A DNA stretch of 64,000 nucleotides from Atrina japonica (Eukaryota; Mollusca; Bivalvia; Pterioida; Pinnidae): the NCBI GenBank assembly GCA_030159075.1, contig BROG01000042.1, forward strand, positions 744,501 to 808,500. The letters are read 5' to 3'. Numbering within the stretch: the first letter of the stretch is position 1; each line of letters opens with the position of its first letter. Positions 26,101 through 35,100 of this stretch are shown in pieces. The notes below the pieces were generated by a model, which saw only the letters and a list, made by a program, of their open reading frames with translations, was not told the origin of the DNA and searched no databases. A program made the translations under genes and the position numbers.

Positions 26101-29100
26101 GCATTTCTGTAGAGTTAAAGATACTTATGATGTGATTGATGTATGTTGCTATAAAGTGCTGTAGGTATAAATACACAAATAAAAAAACAACAACACAATT
26201 TAAAGATAATCTGTATGTACAATATCAAATTATGTTTTGATTTGTAATTTTTTCATTATAGTTTGATATTAGATAATGAAAGATGGAAGCAGGCAGATGT
26301 TCCTACAGAATTCCAAGAATTAGTTGACCATGTAACAAAAACGGGTAAGTTACAATTTTATCTTTATGTGAAAAAGCACTGGAAATGTGTTGTGTTGCTG
26401 CTATTTCAGTGCCCAATATTAAGCATCATTGATATGATCGTGTACTTCAACTCTTATTACCTTTCAGAAAGTACATTTATTATTACCTGAATAGGTTATT
26501 GATTCCTGTATCAAAAATGTTGCGGAAAAGAATGAAATTGATACTAAAAATATGTATGTGACATCTCTAGCACAACAAGTGTTTTATGATCATAAGTGTA
26601 TAGGGTCAGGATTTGCTATATTAGAAATGATGAATACATACATTTCTTGTATGAATTATAAAATAAATGGTTTCTGAATGAATAAGCTGGTAGTTTACCT
26701 CAGAAAATATATCTACATATTATAGGGCGAAACAACCATGGATCAGATGTATGTAAAATTAAACCCGAGTTCAGACATTTTTTCCGGCAAACATTTTTCC
26801 CCTTGTCCATGTATAAGTAATACAGTGTAGATAATTTCCGTTCTACTTACTGTTTTTAAAATTACAAATGCGTAATTTATTGATCTAGTGACTGTATGTG
26901 TTTATATCGCACCAAATTTTAAGAGACAAATGACTCCAGATTTGTCAGTGACTCCAAGCAAAAAAGTACGTAATGTGATAGGAATCGGCAGTTATGATAG
27001 CTATCCCATTATAGACAAACCTCTAATTTATATTGTCTATTGTGATATTCATTGAATTTCACTAAAATTTTAAAACTGAAAATAACAAAATTAGAATTTG
27101 AGTAAACAGCATTGTCATGAAATTCAATGATGCCTACCTTGATTCGGACATAAGATTCTACTAAATTAAGAAGAGGAAGACAGAAGAAAAGAAACCTTAT
27201 TTTGTCCTTATATCATGAAACAGAATGACCAATTAGAGGCTTTGGGAATGAAGAAACAAACCAAAGATGTATTTAACACAAACAAAACTGCTTCTAAGCC
27301 GATGAAAGCAGTCAAACTGTCACAGTTCTAATGTAGGCATATGTGAATTTCTTCAAATGAGAACTTGTAAATACGAATTGAAACTTGTTTTTTGATTGAT
27401 CTAGTATTACAAGTAACGTACTGCATAATCAATGCACTGGAAGGCACTTTGCTTTTATAAAGCGTCAAAAATGCATCAAACAGATCTTACTAAAAGGACC
27501 ATATTGAATGAATATATTCTCGTAAATAGTAATTTATTAAATTAAACAATTGTATCTACTTATCTATAGAGGGTTTATTAGTTGAATGAATATTAAATAA
27601 CGATTGTCTGAACCAAGGTTTATGCATCCAAAGTACAGTCGCTATTATTCAAATGGTGGGCAAAATACAGTTGTTACTTGGGAAGTCTATTGCTCTCTCA
27701 TCTCTCACAAAATGTTCAAATCTGCTCAAGCAGACCCTTCTAGAAGTGTTCCAGAAGCAAATTTCCAATACAACATGAACTGTTGAACAAAAGCATCTAA
27801 GAAGTATTTTTGAAAACATCCAAACCATGGTTGATTTGCCCTATGGAAAACTAGTGAATATCAATTCTTAAAACAGAATATGGAAATTCCCTTTTATACT
27901 ATTGGAATTACTCTGATTGTTACTTACATTGTAGGATTAGTATATATCTATTTGTTTGTATATTTATATAATAAAGCATTCAATCACCACAGTCAATATT
28001 GGTTTTCAGGTCAATATTACACCATATACATCCACTCAGAAGTCCATAACTGTATAATATTTTTATAGAACTAATTTGCATCTATTTTATTTTACAGGTG
28101 CCTTGTCTATTCCAGTAAAAGTAGTTGATAAAGGTAAATTTTATGTTCATATTTATGTTACCTGAGCGGTCTTTATATACAAGTTTGACTGTATTACAAC
28201 AATTTTGTATTTTCCCTTTGCCATATTATTCATTAATCATACTTATTTTTCTGTTTTGTATTGGGTGTAACAACAACCTATTATGGGTTTACTTCCACTT
28301 TTCATCGAGGGCTTTCCTGTTAGCATTGAAGAAGTTGCTTCCTGTAAAATATAGGTCAACCCAAGAATCCAACTTTTGCAGAAAAGTCAAATATTTTGGT
28401 GTAAATGAAATTAAATCTAGTTTGAATAATTATTAAATGAAATATCACATAATTCTACTTACTTTTGCCTTTGGAAGTTATACAATATGATTTGTAGTTA
28501 GTTTCAACACGTCATTGATCTATTTATAAATATAGCATCTCACTAAATAAGATTCTAGTGACCTTGAGCCTGCCTTGAGGTTGTAATAGAGAAATTGCAG
28601 TATTACTCTGCCATTCATCATATTAATATCAGCAGTTACAACAGTATTGCGATGTAAATAGAAATAATTACTTATAGAAGCTAAATCAATTTTTATCAAA
28701 CTCTCAAATATATGCATGTTTTCTAGTCCATGGAAAAACGAAAGTAAAAGCTGAATAGAGGTGATAGCATTGAGTAGGAGGTGCTTGTTATGCAAATGGT
28801 GCGTGAAAATCATAGTCTGTTTTGAATAAGTTCCTTTCCATTTTGAAAACTATCAAATTAATGTGTTTGTCAACTATTCGAGATACATAACCTGACCTTA
28901 TGAGATTCCCCGTGCATTTTTCCTTTATTTAAGCACCCTGTATGGTGACCACATGCCCTACGTAACCAGCAACTGCTCAATTTCAGCCAACGGTCACTTG
29001 CTATACTTTGTGTATTTATATTGCAAAGGGAGGTAACTTGAACATTTGATTTTACAATTTCCAATTCTCGTTTCTGCAAAAGTTGGGAAAAATCGTCATG

Positions 29101-32100
29101 TTGGATGTTTACACAACAATTATCACACCTTTTGAAGTTAATCACAATTAATTTGGAGTGTATAAACCTAAACCTTTTGTGTAATTGTCTGTTCATGTTG
29201 GATTTCAAACAGAATCGATGTCTTGAACAATAAAAAAAGTTTTATCCATTGACGAAAGTGTTGATGTCTATAAGCGAAATTGGTGATAGATGGTATTGCT
29301 GCATCGCGACTTTAGGTCTGAATTATTTTGATGAAAAATTATTTCTTTAACAATAAACATTGAGTAAACTGCCTTTTTTACCCCCATACAGTAATTCATG
29401 TTAATTAATACAAGATAGAAAACATTGTTTGGTTGTTTATTTAGTCTAGGCAGAGAATATGTACACGTACCAAGGTAATAGGCCTAATTAGGATTGTTTA
29501 TGCTCAATATTACAAGCCCCAAGGCAATAAGGGCTTATGTCGGACCACAGGATTTTTATTATTATCATTTAAGCATGAAACATAATAAAATTTGTTTGAA
29601 GTCACAGGAGCCAGCCTGGTTCAGTCGGTAGTGCACTCGACTTTTGATCGTGAGATTGTGAGCCGACGACAGGTTGGTTCCTGTCTTTTGGATGGGCAGT
29701 AAAAACCGAGGTCCCGTTTCACAGTAGGTGTCGGCACGTTAAGGAACCCTCACTGCTCAATGGCTGTAAATGCGGAGCATAGGCCAAAATTTGAAGCCCT
29801 TCATCGGCTTTGGTAACATCTCCATATTAGTGAAATATTCTTGAGTGGGACGTTAAACAAGAATAAACAAATTGAAGTCACAGCCATTTTTCACTATCAA
29901 ACAATTATTTCAACTGTTCCCAGTGTCATGTTTGGTTTAAATATAAGTACGTTTCATAAATGCTCATGTTTTATTTTGAAATGAGTGTAAATGCACGGCA
30001 GACAATAGACAATATTTAAAGTCTGTGTGGAAGATACAACATATAAAATTTAGAATGTTAATTTTAAATTTATTTAGAAGCTGGAAATTAAATTTTTGTT
30101 TTTGTTTTTAGATCTACATTATTTTGATTTATTTTCATTTCATATATGTTAGATAAAAGTAGTTTGAATCCCGTGGCTATTTTGCCAAAGTAACATCCCA
30201 TTTCAGTACTTTGATTTTTTTATAATTTTACAGACAGAAAACCAGGGGATGCATTGAATGTGGATGGAGAAACATTTGCAGTTGTTGGGTAAGATTAACT
30301 ACTTTGATTATTCTGTGTACACTGCTTTAGTCATCCTTCACAATTTGGATTGAGTTGATGTTAAGAATTTGGCCTTGGCCTTATGAAGAGTTTTAGGAGT
30401 AAGGTATGTGTTGTGACATCTTATCATGTATTAAGTTGTCTTCCCCTGAAAAGCAATGGACTTTACTTAAAATCAGTGATGTAGGTCAGTCCAAATGTGT
30501 TTTTAGGGGTGAATGGGTTAATGAGAGAATTAACATCATTACAGGTGTACTTCTACACCATTTCACAAAGTTCTGTTTAGTACATTTGCTGTCATAAAAT
30601 ATTATGACTTTTTTTAGCTATTCAACTGTACACTTGCTATATAATCACAACATAAATATTGTACCCAGGCCGCTACAAAAAATAGGGAAAAGGGGTGGGC
30701 GCTTATTAGGACTTATTTATAGTCAGTTTGATATAAAACAGTTAATTTTTATAAGCCGCAGTGGTAAAGTCATTGTAGTTATTACCAAGGACACCTATTC
30801 ACATTCGTCTATTGCTTGGGGCTAGAGGTAAATTGTTACTTACATTTTTCTGGTCCTCGTCTCCTTTACAACTGCTAAAAAATCTACAATCATGTGTAAA
30901 AAAAATGGTGAGTAAATCTTATTAACATTAGGAGATGGGTGTTTACAGGGACACGGGCTCTTATTTGGTTGAATACGGTACTTATCTTAACTATTCAACT
31001 GTACACTTGCTATTTAGTGACTTCACGAGTTCTTATCTTACAGGACTGTTCTGATGCTGCTGAAGATGATGGTAGAGTACTGTCAATGTGTCAATGATAT
31101 TCCGTCTGCAGCTCAAGATCTACTAACCAGACTTGTAGATTTACTAAAGGTAGAATGAAATACATTTGTACTTTTGCAGTGATTACAACTTACTTTGTAA
31201 CAATTCACAAACAATAACAGCAGTCATAACAGTCGCAATCTTTCTATGTTTCTTGATTATGATTCTGTGTTTATTTTGTCATTATCTGGTGTAGAAGTTA
31301 CTAAACATTTTCATTAGCAGAGAATTGCATTTGTGATTTGCTAGATATGGTTTACAAATGCCCCATTTAGTTGGTAAATAGCCAAATTTTATGATAAATT
31401 TGTAATCAGTAATTTTTGTGACTGTAATCATATTTAAAGCACACAATTCCTCCGATATGTCATTTCCGAGATCCCTTGACAGACCACAAAATTAAAGGCA
31501 TATTTTTGACAAAATGGCAGGTACCTGCAATAGTTCTTGTATCAGCTGATAAAATGATAAAGTTCAGAATAATACAAAAGGTCCTACAATTAATAATTTA
31601 ACCTGTAAACATTTTCCGATCTGTTAGAGTTGTTGGCTAGGTGTATACGCCTGATTTGACTCAAAGTTTACATCAGTGTTGTTCAAGGCATACCGTAGAC
31701 CTAAATACCACTTCAGTTGTAGGTTCATATTTTTATTGGGGAAATTGTTTATATGAAATGTCATCCACTCACAGATATTTATCTGGCTTATTTTTCTCTC
31801 TGATACAACATAGCACCACATATCAGCACTTGTTCACTTTTTTATTTCATCTCATGTTTAACTTCATATTTACCACAACAGAAGTGCCCTAAATTTTCCC
31901 AAAGTCACATGATCAGTGCGCTGTACTTTTTCTGAACTGTTCCGGATCTCAGAAACGCCGTATTTTTAAGATTTAACATTTTTGATATTTTAAAGTGCTG
32001 CTACAAATGATATAAACATGGTATTTACATAAACATTATGTCATTAAATATAAACAAGATATTTTAAACATGAACATATGATATAAACATGATGTAAAAT

Positions 32101-35100
32101 GATAAAACATGATGTCTACAAATATAAACAAGATATAAAACATGATGTCTACAAATTACATAAACATTATGTCTACAAATGATATAAACAAGATGTCTAC
32201 AAATGATATAAACAAGATGTCTACAAATTACATAAACATTATGTCTACAAATGATATAAACATGATGTCTACATATTATATAAACATGATGTCTACAAAT
32301 GATATAAACAAGATGTCTACAAATGATATAAACATGATGTCTACAAATGATATAAACATGATGTCTACATGGTGTCTACATGATTACAAATTAATAAACA
32401 TATTGTCTGTCTATATAGATGTCACAAATGATGATGTACAAATTATATGTTTCTACAAATTCTTTTGTCATTGTTTTGCATGATCTTTAATCCAGATGTC
32501 TACATATGATCAACTTGTATGATATAAACAGGTGCATGGTGCCCAAATACAATTAGTAGTTATCTACAAATGATTAAAACAAACATATTATATAAACAAT
32601 GAAATTATATGGTAATGACATAAACATATTGTCTATATATAGACTGTTGTACTAAAATACTTCATTTTTTTTCTAAGTTATATACATTAAAGTGATATAA
32701 GCTGTCACAATGATGATTTTTGTCCATTATATATAGACGAAAATATGATAAAATTTGTGTTCAAATACATTATCAAACATGTGAAACGTTATAAAAGATC
32801 TTCTTTTCAAAGTTATTTGTTTTATTATAATTTAAATTTTCCAGTACCTTAAAAAATATAGCTGTATTGCTACATATTTTGGTCAAGGGGATCTCAGTCC
32901 TTTACGCGTTCAGTCTATCAGCAAGATTGGCCCGTGACACAAACGGCATATGTTATGTGTGTTATATTTACTTTTAAAATACAGGACGTGATTTCTGTTG
33001 GAAAGTACATGTACTATATCAGGACACTAAAACAAATTTTTCCAATCTTTAATGTTACCCTGAAATAAATGCTGACATTGCCAAAAACAAAACAATATAA
33101 CTGTAAAAACTATGCGTACCTCATGTTTTACAATTGTGCCACCATGTCCAGTGGAGTTGGGCAGTTCATATGGGACGAGTCAAAAATGGGTCGAGATCAC
33201 CCAATACAATTTCAGAATTGAATGTTTTGAAATGTCAAAAAAAAATTACCAAAAGTTAATTTGCAATGGTCAAAGTAATGGCGGACAAAAAAAACCCATA
33301 TAATACAGGTTACATTGTTGCAATTATATGCATGCATTTGTTTTTCTAACCTCCAGGTTGTCTCTTTGGGATATATAGGAGATACAATATTACACAAAAT
33401 GGGCATGTAAAATTTTTCACCTGTGAAATACAAAGATTTAAATCCTGGTATAAATCTGATTTTGTATCATAATGAGATTTATCTAATATAAAAAAGTGTT
33501 TCTTTGTCATGAGAGAGGCTATCTTTGTAAACTTCATTTTACAATTTATGCCCCTGGCCTGAAAGGTCTGCTGGGGGCATCTGGTGTTTTGATTGTCCAT
33601 CTGTCTGTATGTCTACAATTCCTTTTCACTTGTAATTCTGTCCTGCTTACATATAAAGTGCAATATTTCAAGTTTGGATTGTCATACAGTAACCAAACAT
33701 AGACTGTAAGTTCATCTAAGGATTGCTCACACTTCACACTTAGCTGATGATGACCTCAGTTGATGATGACCTTATTTGATGATGACATTAGTTGAAGATG
33801 ACCATAATTGATGATGACCATAGCTGATGATGGCCTTAGTTGATGGTGACCTCAGTTGATGATGACCTCAGTTGATGGTCACCATAATTGATGATGACCT
33901 TGATGATGACCTTAGTTGATGATGACCATAATTGATGATGACCTTAGCTGATGATGATGACCTCAGTTGATGATGACTTTAATTGATGGTGACCATAGCT
34001 GATTATAACCTTAGTTGATGGTGACCTTAGTTGATGGTGAATTGATGATGACCTCTTTTGATGATGACCATAATTGATGATGACCTTAGTTGATGGTGAC
34101 CATAATTGATGATGATCTTGGTTTATGATGACCTTAATTGATGATGATCATGATTGATGATGACCTTAGTTGATTATGACCTTCATTTTTCATCTTGTCC
34201 ATAACCTACTCTTTAGCAGATCCATGCTTGAATTATTTATTTTTTAAAACACAATAAATAACTTGTGTTTAGTCTTTGGTTCTGTTTACAAATAATAATT
34301 ACCTTATTCTGTTGTACAGCTCTGGCATCAAGATGTCTTCAATTAGTTGTACATTTCATTCCAAAAGTAAGGAGTCACTTTGAGGATAGATTAATGATTA
34401 AAAATAAAACAATGTTGAAACATCTGGATCAAGTACAAAAGGTAAATGATTTATAACACTTATTTTAGAGCTTTTTATATATAGAATATTCATGGTTTGG
34501 TCATGCAAATTAATAAATCATTGGATTATATATAAGGAGACCCTTTAAGTTTAACCTTAAGACTAGGCGTGTTTAAGTTTGAAAAATTGTTCAGCAAAAT
34601 CCTGATTCCAACTCTGTTTAGTTTTAGAATATGATATGACAGTTTTATTTTCAGACTTACGTAAATTCTAAAGGTTTATTGTACAAAGATTTGGTCTTTA
34701 GTGTTGAAAGAAAAGTTTAAAATAGGGTAAGATGACATCTGTGAATTTACCATAGTTAAAGACCTTAAAATCATTTCAGTGAATGTGAAAAGATTGATTG
34801 ATTAGAAAGGTCAGTCAAGACTTGTGTGATATTTTTGTTTGATATGTGACAGAAACAATTGACATTTGTGGAAATAAAATAAAAACATTATTTTGTCAAT
34901 ATTTCCTGATTGCATTGCACTGTTTTTGTGATGATTTTCTTATTGTTACAGGATTACAGCGACCATATAAATGAAATAACCAATAAACTTGTGACAGTTA
35001 TGGAGGGTGTTGTAGCATCACAGTTGGTTAAAGTAATTATTACATATAATCAATCCAAGTACATGTTATGACGTATTTACATATTCTGTATATATACTAG

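Noticed and set aside
28870..29208. 112-codon frame on the - strand in VPS54 intron 18
   Set aside because: No recognisable motif, poor start context and no splice partners. It may be part of an interspersed repeat or chance in relatively stop-poor DNA.
32845..32933. Candidate for the missing VPS54 exon (acceptor TTCCAG then TACCTTAAAAAATATAGCTG)
   Set aside because: It starts with Tyr and has a Cys at the right place and 29 codons, but it lacks the conserved LGAGALQ block, its donor (CCC|GTGACA) is poor, and it would end in phase 2 where phase 1 is needed.
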